Shown here piece after piece: positions 24,114 to 32,951 of a stretch of 64,000 nt of DNA. The DNA comes from Arthrobacter sp. PGP41 (lineage in GTDB: Bacteria > Actinomycetota > Actinomycetes > Actinomycetales > Micrococcaceae): the NCBI RefSeq assembly GCF_002953935.1, contig NZ_CP026514.1:1798001-1862000 (forward strand). The letters are read 5' to 3'. The notes under the pieces were generated by a model, which was given only the letters and a program-made list of their open reading frames with translations, ran no database searches and had not been told where the DNA came from. A program made the position numbers and the translations under genes. How positions within the stretch are numbered: the first letter of the stretch is position 1; each line of letters opens with the position of its first letter.

Positions 24114-27100
24114 TTAGAGCTGCCAGCCGGCACTTGTAAGGACGACTTGCTGAGAAAGGGCTGAATCCACAGGTGAGTCATCTAGCTGAGCGGTGCCACG
24201 GCGACGAGCATTGTTGATTGCTGCATTGATTCGTTCACGCTGGCCCCGTTGGTCCGATTCGTAATCCTCCGGAGTCGGGCCCAGGGGGAGGGGAGAGTCC
24301 GGCAGCGCCCACCTGTCGCGAAAGACGGCAACGTCACGGACCAGCTGCCAGGTTTCGCCGCTGGTGCTATCTCCGACGGCTTCAAGCAAAGCACGTTTCC
24401 ACTCAGGATCGGCTGTCAGCGCTGCCATGCTCACGGTCTCCGTCCTTTGGGAGATACGTACCCTGACCTGCTGAATCATCGACGCTAAGTCAGGGCGCGG
24501 AATGGTGAGTTTTTCAACCAGAGGTTCCTCAACCGCCGTCGTCCTTCCTTTCATGAACCGGCGTAAGCGCACGCTGAGGACAGCGCAGCGATCATTGGCG
24601 CTGCTAGTTTCCTGGCAGAACTGGCTCAGTATGCGCTCGATACCCTGCCGGCTGACGGCTGTGGCTTTCCGCCATGCCGCGACAGCTGCGCCCCACGACG
24701 GAGATTGTTCGAATTCCTGTGAGGCACCAGGGGTATGTTCGTCCAACTGCTGTCTAAGATCCAGTCCTGCCGCGATCTGCGCGAGGTAGTCATACTCCGC
24801 GTAAAGCCGCTCAAGGCTGTCCGCCTTCCTAAGCTCCGCGTCACGAATCTCGTGGGCAGTCCGTTCGGCGCCCTCAGCCGCCAGCACCTCGCCAAGGATG
24901 CCCTGCCATGAGAGCTGCAGTGATGGATCGACGGCAGGATGGTCGGCGTCGTCACCTTCGCTGACGTAGGCATAGTTACCGGAACGGCCACGGGTCATGC
25001 TTACATATAGCAACTCGCGCGTGAGCCGGCCCTGTGTGACTACCGTGTGGCCGGTGTCCACGGTTATGCCTTGGGAACGGTGTGCCGTTGTTGCATAGCC
25101 CAGCTCGACGGATGTCTCCAGATACGCCCGGGGGAGTAGGACGCTCGCGCCTGTGTCCCGCCGCCGGGCGAGCAGGGAGCCGTCACGCCGACTGATGCCT
25201 TCGACGTCGAACAGCGTTCCGTTCCTCACGAAATTACCGTCACTGTCCACTAGCTTTCGGTTATTTCCGCGGGCGATGACCGTGTCACCGGAACCCGCCC
25301 GTAGGCCATCGCTGAGCAGCACCGTCTGATCGGGATCAACTTCACCCTGTGACACTCGGTCCGCCTGCGCCCGTTCATTGAGCATGCCGACCGTTTCATT
25401 GTCGGCGGCAATGAGGATGGACGACTTGCCTGCCCGAGTTTCTGCCTGCCAGGCGACGTAGGCCTGGTCAGCCATATTCAGGTAGGTGCCGTGCCGGATC
25501 CGCCCATGTTGGGCATAGTCGTTGATGGCTGAGTAGTCACCGTTCCGGAGCTTGAGCGACGACGCACGCTCCCACTCCTCATGGAATCTCCAGATCGTGC
25601 TCAGCCGTGTTGCCTTACCCTGCCGGTCCAGCCAGCCAAGTACGCCTCCGGCGTCGATGGCGTCCAGCTGTCCCGGGTCGCCGACCAACAGAATCTTGGC
25701 GCCCGCATCGTGCGCCTGCTGTACGAGAGCCGCGAGCTGGAAAGTCGAGACCATTGACGCTTCATCAACGATGATGAGCTGATTCGCATGGAAGCACCAG
25801 CGTTGCTGGGTGGCAGCGAGCTGCGCCGCCTCCTGCGCTAACGCAATGCTCCAGCGCTCGCCAACACGAGCCGCGGCCAGTTGCGACTGCACATTGAAGA
25901 AGCGCCCCGCCCGTGAACTAGCCCCTTGGCCGGCCGATTCGTGCAGCCACTTGGTGACGTTCTCCGTTGCCATAGCGAGTTCGCGGCCGAGGACTTCGGC
26001 GCTGGCAGCTGCCGAGGCGAGTCCTACAACGCTGCCGGCGCCGTACTGCGCTTCCCATACTGCCTTCACTGCACTCAACGTCGTCGTCTTTCCCGTGCCT
26101 GCTGGCCCCACGATCGCGTCGAGCCGGTTGCCGCCCAGGACCACCTCGGCAACGGCGGCACGCTGGTCAAAGTGAAGCACTCCGCTCTCCGGCTGTTGGA
26201 CTCGGTCAAGGAGGTCCATGATGACGTCTGCGCGGACTGCCGGGCCGCCGTCGTCGTTCCTTGCTGCCGTGACCGCGTCCTCACAGGCGAGCGTGGACGT
26301 ATCGGTGTAGAGGCGCGATCCGTGAAAGTCGAAGACGCTTCGTGGTCCATGCCGGACGTCTGCCTCGGCGTGGACCGGGACGGTGTACCGGTAATCATTC
26401 AGAGGCACGGACTGCTGCTCGGCCGCGGTGGCGACGGCGTCCATGAGCGTGCTCCTGTCCGCCGCCGTACGGCAACGCAGCTGGGCGCAGACGCGTTCGG
26501 CTTCCGCAAGGAGATTCCAGCGGTTCCAGGTTGAGCGTTTGTGAGCGACCCGCTCACGTGTCAGGGTTGCGACGGCGCAGATCCAGTCAGACGTGACGTC
26601 AGTGAAGCCAAACGGGGCGATTCGGGAGCGGTTGATCGTAGCCGCGATGACGTCGTCCGGTGGGAATCCTTTGGCGGTGGCGCGTGCCCTCCATTCTCTG
26701 GATAGCTCGTGCAGGGGCGTGGGGAGCTCGGACTTGGGGTCGCGTGTGGCCAAGGTCGCTTGCTGCCGCAGCTTGATGACCGTTGCTGTGCTTGGCGGAT
26801 GCCCGTGTTCCGTTATCCACTCCGCGACGAGGCGGTCTGTTTCCACATTGATCAGCCGGGACCGGTTCGAGAACTCGCGGATGAGGTCCCCATCGACCCC
26901 GGTGAGCTGCTGGCTGGGATTGCCCGTATTGGCGGCGGGGAGGCGGATGTCCGTGTCGCTCCCAAGTTCCCGCTGGAGGGCGTCAAAGAGGAGTCCGTTG
27001 TAGTGTTCGCTGGCGGCGACGGCGGCCTTGTATAGCGTGCGGGAGTCAAGGGTGACCCAAGCTCCGTCGGTGATGCGCTGGATGCGGTTGGCGATGACAA

Positions 27101-27677
27101 GGTGGGTGTGGAGTTGCGGGTCGCCGGTGCGAGATTCCCAGTGGTCGAAGGCGGCGGCGATGGCGCCCCTTGTGCCGACGTGGGCGACGCCGTTTCGTCC
27201 GGCGCGGGTGTGGATGACCTGCTCTTCTAACCAGGCAAGGGTTGCCTCCATCGCCTCGTGGTGCACACGGAGGATTAGGTGTTGCGTGCTGCGAGGGCTG
27301 AGTGCCCAGAGGACTGACACTGACTTTGGCACGCTGAAGGTGAGGTCGAAACCTACGACGGCGTGCCTTACCGTTGGTGGGCCGGTTTTGTTTACGACGG
27401 CGGTGGGGTGGCTGTGCGGCCGGCCCAGGGGTGTGCTGGTGTCCGGATGTACGGCTAAGTCGAAGACTGCTTTCGCGTCTGTTTCGGTGACGACGTTGCC
27501 GGCACTTCTGTTGATGGCTGGGAGTCCGCTGCCGATCCACCGGCCTTCAGGCGTCCCTGCCTTCATGTAGTAGGTGGTGGCGTCCGGGGGAGTAGCGGTG
27601 AGGTCATCCATCATCGTGGTTTTGAACAGGTAGCGTAGACCTGATTGTGCCGAGAGGCGTGCGATGGACATCGTCAT
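24114..27677 (-). CDS. MobF-type conjugative relaxase-helicase (TraA/TrwC-like)
   Basis: I chose ATG 27677 because it overlaps the upstream stop as ATGA; a frame from 27791 also exists. The 1187-residue protein begins MTMSIARLSAQSG. The relaxase domain (about 1-300) has the three-His metal motif around GDPQLHTHLVIANR, FDLTFSVPKSVSVLW and an early YYM tyrosine region. The helicase part has Walker A in VGPAGTGKTTT and Walker B in IIVDEASMVSTFQL, then VGDPGQLDAIDAGG. A C-terminal RecD-like block includes TTAHRSQGITVD and YVSMTRGRSGNY. It nicks at oriT, stays bound to the 5' end and unwinds the strand for transfer. The operon runs opposite to the channel genes. Confidence 0.93.
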   Translation of the reverse strand: MTMSIARLSAQSGLRYLFKTTMMDDLTATPPDATTYYMKAGTPEGRWIGSGLPAINRSAGNVVTETDAKAVFDLAVHPDTSTPLGRPHSHPTAVVNKTGPPTVRHAVVGFDLTFSVPKSVSVLWALSPRSTQHLILRVHHEAMEATLAWLEEQVIHTRAGRNGVAHVGTRGAIAAAFDHWESRTGDPQLHTHLVIANRIQRITDGAWVTLDSRTLYKAAVAASEHYNGLLFDALQRELGSDTDIRLPAANTGNPSQQLTGVDGDLIREFSNRSRLINVETDRLVAEWITEHGHPPSTATVIKLRQQATLATRDPKSELPTPLHELSREWRARATAKGFPPDDVIAATINRSRIAPFGFTDVTSDWICAVATLTRERVAHKRSTWNRWNLLAEAERVCAQLRCRTAADRSTLMDAVATAAEQQSVPLNDYRYTVPVHAEADVRHGPRSVFDFHGSRLYTDTSTLACEDAVTAARNDDGGPAVRADVIMDLLDRVQQPESGVLHFDQRAAVAEVVLGGNRLDAIVGPAGTGKTTTLSAVKAVWEAQYGAGSVVGLASAAASAEVLGRELAMATENVTKWLHESAGQGASSRAGRFFNVQSQLAAARVGERWSIALAQEAAQLAATQQRWCFHANQLIIVDEASMVSTFQLAALVQQAHDAGAKILLVGDPGQLDAIDAGGVLGWLDRQGKATRLSTIWRFHEEWERASSLKLRNGDYSAINDYAQHGRIRHGTYLNMADQAYVAWQAETRAGKSSILIAADNETVGMLNERAQADRVSQGEVDPDQTVLLSDGLRAGSGDTVIARGNNRKLVDSDGNFVRNGTLFDVEGISRRDGSLLARRRDTGASVLLPRAYLETSVELGYATTAHRSQGITVDTGHTVVTQGRLTRELLYVSMTRGRSGNYAYVSEGDDADHPAVDPSLQLSWQGILGEVLAAEGAERTAHEIRDAELRKADSLERLYAEYDYLAQIAAGLDLRQQLDEHTPGASQEFEQSPSWGAAVAAWRKATAVSRQGIERILSQFCQETSSANDRCAVLSVRLRRFMKGRTTAVEEPLVEKLTIPRPDLASMIQQVRVRISQRTETVSMAALTADPEWKRALLEAVGDSTSGETWQLVRDVAVFRDRWALPDSPLPLGPTPEDYESDQRGQRERINAAINNARRRGTAQLDDSPVDSALSQQVVLTSAGWQL

Positions 27678-28183
27678 GGCCGCGCCGCTCTTGCCTGGCG
27701 CTTGGATGGATGCCATCCGCGGCGGTTGAGGATGTCCAGCGTTGCGGGGTCGAGGGAGACGCCTTTTGCGTTCGCAAGCGAAACCAGCCATGCTGCGAGA
27801 TGCGCGAGATCCTGCACGTTGGTCCGTTGCGCACGCTTCAGCCGAGCTACTTCGAGCTGGAGGACATTGTTGCTTTGACGCTGCTCGGAGTTCTCGGCCT
27901 CAAGCCGATCAATCTCACAGGACTGGGAGCGGAGCTTGGACTGGAGAATCTCGACCCGGCGCTGGCAGATCCTTGTCCTAGTTGCCAGCTGGCGCTGCGC
28001 AGCCTTTAGCTCGTCCTTGGGAATTACAGCTCCGGCGTCAGCCTCTACCGCCACTGCGGGACGGCGCGCAGTTCGACGTATACGATCCCGCTTCCGGTTG
28101 CCGCAACGGATTGAACAGAAGCGCTGGATTCTGCGGGAAGGCTCGAAGCCGGCCGCACACTCTTCGCAAATCTTGACGGTCAC
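27674..28183 (-). CDS. Zinc-ribbon coiled-coil protein, probable relaxase accessory
   Basis: 169 residues from ATG 28183; the stop overlaps the relaxase start by 4 bases. The N-terminus has a Cys cluster, CEEC then CSIRC 15 residues on (ICEECAAGFEPSRRIQRFCS), with basic residues after it (RKRDRIRRTARR), which fits a small zinc ribbon binding nucleic acid. Residues about 60-115 form a predicted coiled coil (heptad-like ILQSKLRSQSCEIDRLEAEN). The coupling to the relaxase and the DNA-binding features suggest a relaxosome accessory protein that recognises oriT. I do not know a named family. Confidence 0.7.
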   Translation of the reverse strand: MTVKICEECAAGFEPSRRIQRFCSIRCGNRKRDRIRRTARRPAVAVEADAGAVIPKDELKAAQRQLATRTRICQRRVEILQSKLRSQSCEIDRLEAENSEQRQSNNVLQLEVARLKRAQRTNVQDLAHLAAWLVSLANAKGVSLDPATLDILNRRGWHPSKRQARAARP

Positions 28184-28533
28184 GAAGGTTCATCAGTTCG
28201 GGCCCCGGTTTCGACATGACCAGACGTGAGCTGTCCTCACGCCGATGGCCTTGGATGCCAGAGGTGTGAGGCTGTTGATGAGGGAGGTTGACCGCATTAG
28301 AAAGGCGCCACGTAGTGTTGCGTTGCCGCACCTCGGCTTACGGGAAGGCTGTCCGCCGGTCTCTTGGTTCGGAACGGTTTGTGCCCAGAGTGTCCAGTTT
28401 TGGTCTAGGACTCTCTTCAGCGATCGTCAATAGAGTAGAAATGGGGCTCTACTCTGACACCCTGCACCAGGACACCTGACGTCAGGTTGGCGTGTGGTCC
28501 AGCAGGACATTGTCTGCTGCGTCGAGGTGCCAC
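28184..28533. other. Noncoding region before relaxase operon; candidate oriT zone
   Basis: 350 bp between the start of the relaxase operon and the stop of the SorC-like regulator, with no gene. An inverted repeat CGTGAG-CTGTC-CTCACG lies at 28225-28241. Transfer origins of MobF elements often lie just upstream of the relaxase operon and carry such repeats, but I cannot recognise a nic site. It also marks the boundary between the transfer module and the catabolic region. Confidence 0.35.
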
Positions 28534-29523
28534 CTAGAGTTGCGGCCGTTCCAGGAGCTGTCTTGCCACGTCGGCATCCGTTATGAGGACGTTGATCCAC
28601 CCGCCGGCTACGGCGCCGCGGATGGCGTTGAGTTTGCCCATGCCACCGGCTACGCCGACGCGGCGGGGTACCTGCATCATGGCGTCGGCGTCGATGGAGA
28701 TCACTCTTTCTTCGATAGCCGGCTTCATGGGCAGTCCGTCGATGTCGAAGAATCGCAGACAGATCTCACCGACTGCTCCCGCCCGGGACAGTTCTCCTTC
28801 TTCCGTGCTGCTTAAGGCGTTCCCGCTGGCTTGCCAGAGGGGTGAGGCGGGGAATGTTCCGATACCCACCAGCAAGGTCGTCAGGCGCTGCCAGGCTTCT
28901 ACTGATGCAGCCACGGCTGGATCCCCGAGGAATGCCTCGCGAATCTGCCGGTTCGCCACAAGTCCGGGGCAGCCCATGTAGTAGGGCTTGGCTGAAGTGA
29001 GCTCTGCTAGGTGGGAGACCAGGCGGCTGGCTTGCATCTGGGCCTGGGGACTACCCACGCCGCCGATGAGCTGTATCACTTCATTCGCAATTTTTCGGGG
29101 GCGTGAGCGCATGGCTTCCACCGTGTGCAGAAGGGTGGTGCTCCATGAGGAGATTCCGACGTAGTCGTTGGCGTCAATTGTAGTTTCGAGGTAGGTGGCT
29201 GCGGACGAGCCGAGCCGCATCCCCAGTGAAGCACCGTCCATGACGTCCACGACCACGACCTCGCGGAGCTGGTACTTCTCCTCGAGGGCCTTTTCGAGTC
29301 CGACGTAGATTCCAGTTGGCTGGACGATGGATGTACGGACTATCCCCAGGTCGACGGCGTTCTTGAGGTAGCGCGACACCCTTGCCTGGGAGAGGTTCAG
29401 CCGCTGGGAGATGTCTCCCTGCGAAAGCCCTTCCTCGTGGTAGAGCACGGCGATCTTTGTGAAGAGTCGAAGTTGTTCCGTGCTAACCGACAGTAGGGTT
29501 GATGGTTCGGTGAACTGCGTCAT
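28534..29523 (-). CDS. SorC-family sugar-binding transcriptional regulator
   Basis: 329 residues from ATG 29523. The N-terminal HTH reads YHEEGLSQGDISQRLNLSQARVSRYLKNAVDLGIV, a SorC-type motif. The sugar-binding domain follows with the phosphosugar-isomerase-like signatures LGMRLGSSAATYL, IGISSWSTTLLHTVEAM-like GISSW, VIQLIGGVGSP and GVAGGMGKLNAIRGAVAGG near the end. These regulators bind a phosphorylated sugar that releases them from DNA. It is divergent from the carbohydrate operon starting at 29832 and is its likely regulator. Its 5' region holds candidate operators. Confidence 0.9.
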   Translation of the reverse strand: MTQFTEPSTLLSVSTEQLRLFTKIAVLYHEEGLSQGDISQRLNLSQARVSRYLKNAVDLGIVRTSIVQPTGIYVGLEKALEEKYQLREVVVVDVMDGASLGMRLGSSAATYLETTIDANDYVGISSWSTTLLHTVEAMRSRPRKIANEVIQLIGGVGSPQAQMQASRLVSHLAELTSAKPYYMGCPGLVANRQIREAFLGDPAVAASVEAWQRLTTLLVGIGTFPASPLWQASGNALSSTEEGELSRAGAVGEICLRFFDIDGLPMKPAIEERVISIDADAMMQVPRRVGVAGGMGKLNAIRGAVAGGWINVLITDADVARQLLERPQL

Positions 29524-29544
29524 ATTTCGTAACTTTCGGTGCGT

Positions 29545-29676
29545 GTCTGAATGTTTATGCAGACCCGAATAGCTGCTGGATCTGCCCGTCCTGCGGGAAG
29601 CTTTACTCCCATGAGCGGAACGTGGCCCAAGGTCTGAGTCATCCAGCGTAGGGAATAGTCCTGAATGGATATTCAG
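29545..29676. promoter_or_regulatory. Candidate SorC operators in the divergent promoter region
   Basis: Two inverted repeats lie between the regulator and the sugar operon: GTCTG-(10)-CAGAC at 29545-29564 and a perfect CTGAAT-GGAT-ATTCAG at 29661-29676. The region is AT-richer than its surroundings. The assignment to the SorC-like protein is by position only. Confidence 0.42.
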
Positions 29677-29831
29677 CGCTGAAAAATCTCTACCTTAATG
29701 TCGATTTTGCCATCCTTTCCGGGCATTTTGGCTCATAGACTTCCAAAACCAGCCCGACTTCAGAGACGAAGTTCCGTCAGGAATTTCGATCGCCGGACGA
29801 AGTGGCCTTCACGATCGAAAGCGAAACGCAG

Positions 29832-30794
29832 ATGACAGATGTTAAGTACTCCACCCGCCTTAATTCTTTTGGGCTGGGCAAGGGCAAGAAGTACCCCAGC
29901 GGCGAAGACTCGGTGATCGATCTGATCGCTGTTGCCGGAAGCGTCAAGGGGTTGACGTCACTCGAACTGAACTACCCGGAGCACTTCGGTCAGCATTCAG
30001 TAGAGGAAATCAAGGCTGCTTTGGACAAGGCCGATCTCGATGTCCGGGGTATCCAGCTCCGTTGGCCGGCACCTCAGTTCTCCAATGGGGGATTCACCAA
30101 CCCTGACCCGGCGCTTCGCGAAGCAGCGGTCGCAATGGTGAAAGAAGCCATCAGCTTGTGCCGGGAATTTGGTTCGGACCATGTTCTCCTGTGGCCGGCG
30201 CATGACGGTTATGAATACCCCCTGCAGATGGACTACATGAAGTCCTGGAACTGGATGGTCGAAAGCCTTCAGGCAGTCGCCGATGTTGACCAGGACATCC
30301 GTATTTCGATCGAGTACAAGCCGGCCGAGCCGCGTGGACGCACGATTCTGAACACCACCGGTGCAGTCATGAACCTCATCAAAGATTGCGACCGTCCCAA
30401 CCTCGGCATCACGCTGGACTTCGGCCACCTGCTGATGGCGCGGGAAAATCCGGCGCAGTCCGCCGCGATGTGCCTGCGGGAGCAGAAACTGTTCGGGCTG
30501 CAGCTCAACGACTCGCATGGCGTGGCCGATGACGGCCTCGTGGTAGCGTCGATCCACTTCGCGGAGACACTGGAACTGGTCTACTACCTGCTCCGCGAGG
30601 GATATCAGGGAACGTACTACTTCGACACCGATCCGGTTCGGGAGAACCCTGTCGCTGAGTGCGAGATGAACATCGAGAGGATGCAGACCATCATCAACAA
30701 GGCCCGCGACTTGGTCAAAAACCAGCCGGATCTTCCCAGCGGAGATGCTCTGCGCTCATCGTCGGTTTTGTGGTCGCAGGTAGTGGGTGTCTAG
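29832..30794 (+). CDS. Sugar isomerase/epimerase, TIM-barrel (AP endonuclease 2 fold)
   Basis: I favour ATG 29832 (320 residues); GTG 29802 is an in-frame alternative and neither has a strong ribosome binding site. The sequence fits the xylose-isomerase-like TIM barrel: metal ligands are likely Glu in RISIEYKPAEPRG, Asp in GITLDFGHLLMA, His in QLNDSHG and Glu/Asp in the final TYYFDTDPVREN. Families with this fold isomerise or epimerise free or phosphorylated sugars (for example L-rhamnose isomerase-like and tagatose 3-epimerase-like). It is the first gene of an operon with a PfkB kinase one base later. The exact sugar is not deducible. Confidence 0.82.
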   Translation: MTDVKYSTRLNSFGLGKGKKYPSGEDSVIDLIAVAGSVKGLTSLELNYPEHFGQHSVEEIKAALDKADLDVRGIQLRWPAPQFSNGGFTNPDPALREAAVAMVKEAISLCREFGSDHVLLWPAHDGYEYPLQMDYMKSWNWMVESLQAVADVDQDIRISIEYKPAEPRGRTILNTTGAVMNLIKDCDRPNLGITLDFGHLLMARENPAQSAAMCLREQKLFGLQLNDSHGVADDGLVVASIHFAETLELVYYLLREGYQGTYYFDTDPVRENPVAECEMNIERMQTIINKARDLVKNQPDLPSGDALRSSSVLWSQVVGV

Positions 30795-31736
30795 GTGGGA
30801 TCAACCGGTGTTTGCGTTGTCGGGTCGGTAAACGCAGACCTCATTGCGTATCGCGGCGCAGAAGTAAGCGCTGCAGGATATGTGACGGGCGACAGCTTCG
30901 AGATGGCCGCGGGCGGCAAGAGTCTGAACGCCGCGATGAGCATCGCAGCGGCTGATCCTACGGTCTCCCTCGTGGCCCGCGTCGGCTCCGATGATCTGGG
31001 AAATTTCGTCATCAGCACCCTGCACGAACGGGGGATTGCAACCGAGGGCATCATTCGGGATGAACGGACCCACACCGGCGTAGGACACGTCAGAATAGAT
31101 TCCCAGGGGGAGTACGACACCGTCGTGATCCCCGGAGCCAACGGAAACTTCTCACCGGCAGACATCGACGGCTACCTCCAATCCCATGAACCGCCGGCGT
31201 TCGTAGTCCTGAACCTCGAAGTGCCGCTTCCCACCGTCAGGCACGCAGCGGCCCGCTTCCGGGAACTCGGTTCTAAACTGGTTCTGAACCTCTCGCCGGT
31301 GTGTGCAGAGGCAAGGTCGCTCCTCCGGCTCGCGGACGTTGTTGTTCTAAATCTCCGGGAAACCTGCCACGTACTGGATGTTCCGCCCACCACCGATGTC
31401 CTGCTGCTTCTCACCGCTCTACGGGAAGCCGGCGCGAAGACCCCTGTCCTGACACTCGGCGGGGGCGGGGTCGCTGCCCTGCATGGAAATGACTTCGTGC
31501 AGGCGGACGTGGGACCGACAACGGTAGTCAATTCAGTCGGTGCAGGGGACAGCTTCCTGGGAACAATGGTTCTGGCGATGGCGAACGGCCATCCGTTTCC
31601 CTTGTGCCTCAGGGCGGCCAATGAGGCGGGCAGGCTCGTGTGCAGCAGGCCTGAGTCTTTCCTGACCACTGCTGACGTCCGTCTTATCGAGGACGGTCTC
31701 GGAGTTTCCCTCGCCAACACCTCCGTTGGCCACTAG
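30795..31736 (+). CDS. PfkB-family carbohydrate kinase
   Basis: 313 residues from GTG 30795, immediately after the isomerase stop. The ribokinase fold signatures are present: VVGSVNADLIAY at the start, the AAGGKSLNAAMSIAA substrate motif, a TLGGGGVAAL strand, and the catalytic NSVGAGDSFLG near residue 245 with Asp as base. It would phosphorylate the ketose or aldose made by the isomerase. The isomerase-kinase pair plus an ABC sugar importer is the classic layout for pentose or tetrose use. A product aldolase is not seen in the operon. Confidence 0.88.
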   Translation: MGSTGVCVVGSVNADLIAYRGAEVSAAGYVTGDSFEMAAGGKSLNAAMSIAAADPTVSLVARVGSDDLGNFVISTLHERGIATEGIIRDERTHTGVGHVRIDSQGEYDTVVIPGANGNFSPADIDGYLQSHEPPAFVVLNLEVPLPTVRHAAARFRELGSKLVLNLSPVCAEARSLLRLADVVVLNLRETCHVLDVPPTTDVLLLLTALREAGAKTPVLTLGGGGVAALHGNDFVQADVGPTTVVNSVGAGDSFLGTMVLAMANGHPFPLCLRAANEAGRLVCSRPESFLTTADVRLIEDGLGVSLANTSVGH

Positions 31737-31867
31737 CTGACCAGCGCCCTGCAAGACCAGCACCATTCAAGAACCGTTGCTGGTGCCCCAAGCAAGCAGT
31801 ATCGCAACAAAATTTAGCAAGAGTGCCGCATGTTGCGGGCCTTCCAATGATGAAAGGAACTATCACA

Positions 31868-32932
31868 ATGACTAAACTTCCTCGCGCTGTTACACAGCTT
31901 TTCGCCGCTACGGCGGCAGTGGCGCTACTCGCAGCCTGCAGTGCTACCCCTGACGGGCCAGCGGGCCAGCCCGCAGGGTCCGGCGGGGACCTGGTGAGCC
32001 TCGTTGATGCCGCCGCAAAGACACCGATCACTGATCTAAAGGCCAGCCTTGGCGAGCCGGCAGCGCCGGCGGCCGACACGAAGCTCTGCTACATCACCCG
32101 GACGCTGTCCAATGAGTTCTGGGGATTTGAGCGGGACGGCTTCGAAGCCGAGGCCAAGAAGCTCGGCGTTAAGTACCAGACGTTCGATGTGACCGACGAG
32201 TCCTCCATCACGGAACAGCTCGACAAGGCAAAGAGTGCCGCGAACCAGGGCTGCAGCGCCCTGCTTGCCTCACCGATTTCCGCCACGGGCCTGGACACCG
32301 TCTTCACTGAAGCCTTGGCGCAGAACGTCCCGGTGGTCGTGCTGAACGACGCCAAAGGCAATATCCCTGGGAGTGTTTATGTCGGCCCCGATGCCCTGAC
32401 GATCGGTGAAACTGCTGCTGATTACATCGCTACTAAGCTTCCCGAGGGCGGCAAGGTTGCCATGATCGAAGGCGACCCGGGGTCATCCAATGCGTTGAAC
32501 CGGGGTGAGGGATTCAAGAATGGCTTGGCCAAGCATTCGAACCTGCAGCTGGTCGCTTCCCAGACGGCAAAGTGGGATCAAACCAGGGCACAGGAAATTG
32601 CCACTGCCATGCTCACCGCCAACCCGGACATCAAGGCGTTCTATTCACAGAATGATGGCATGGCGTTCGGAGTCGCAGCTGCCATCGCTGCGAAAAACCT
32701 CACGGGCAAGGTAGTGCTGGTCGGTACCGACGGCATCCCGCAGGCCAAGAAGGAAATCCAGGCCGGCAACATGACCGCCACGGTCAGCGAGCAGCCCGTG
32801 ACCGAAGGCGCCAGCGGCGTCAATGCAGCCCTTTGGCTGATGGACGGCAAGAAGGTCCCCGGATGGATCGACGTTCCGGCCTTCATCATCGATTCTGAGA
32901 ACGTCGGGAAATACCCGACCGGAATGCCGTAA
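31868..32932 (+). CDS. Sugar ABC transporter substrate-binding lipoprotein (RbsB-like)
   Basis: I chose ATG 31868 with GAAAGGAA upstream; the frame from 31823 lacks a signal peptide at its start. 354 residues with an N-terminal signal and lipobox (VALLAACSA; Cys at about 24). The mature protein has the RbsB/type-1 periplasmic-binding fold: CYITRTLSNEFWGFERDGF, ALLASPISATGLDTV, VVLNDAKG, VAMIEGDPGSSNALNRGEGF and AFYSQNDGMAFGVAAAI. It delivers the sugar to the importer encoded by the next two genes. The 131-bp gap to the kinase gene may hold an internal promoter. Confidence 0.92.
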   Translation: MTKLPRAVTQLFAATAAVALLAACSATPDGPAGQPAGSGGDLVSLVDAAAKTPITDLKASLGEPAAPAADTKLCYITRTLSNEFWGFERDGFEAEAKKLGVKYQTFDVTDESSITEQLDKAKSAANQGCSALLASPISATGLDTVFTEALAQNVPVVVLNDAKGNIPGSVYVGPDALTIGETAADYIATKLPEGGKVAMIEGDPGSSNALNRGEGFKNGLAKHSNLQLVASQTAKWDQTRAQEIATAMLTANPDIKAFYSQNDGMAFGVAAAIAAKNLTGKVVLVGTDGIPQAKKEIQAGNMTATVSEQPVTEGASGVNAALWLMDGKKVPGWIDVPAFIIDSENVGKYPTGMP

Positions 32933-32951
32933 GGCAGAAACGGCACCCATC

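Noticed and set aside
28184..28533. Confirmed oriT
   Set aside because: Only one short inverted repeat and no recognisable nic site, so I list it as a candidate zone only.
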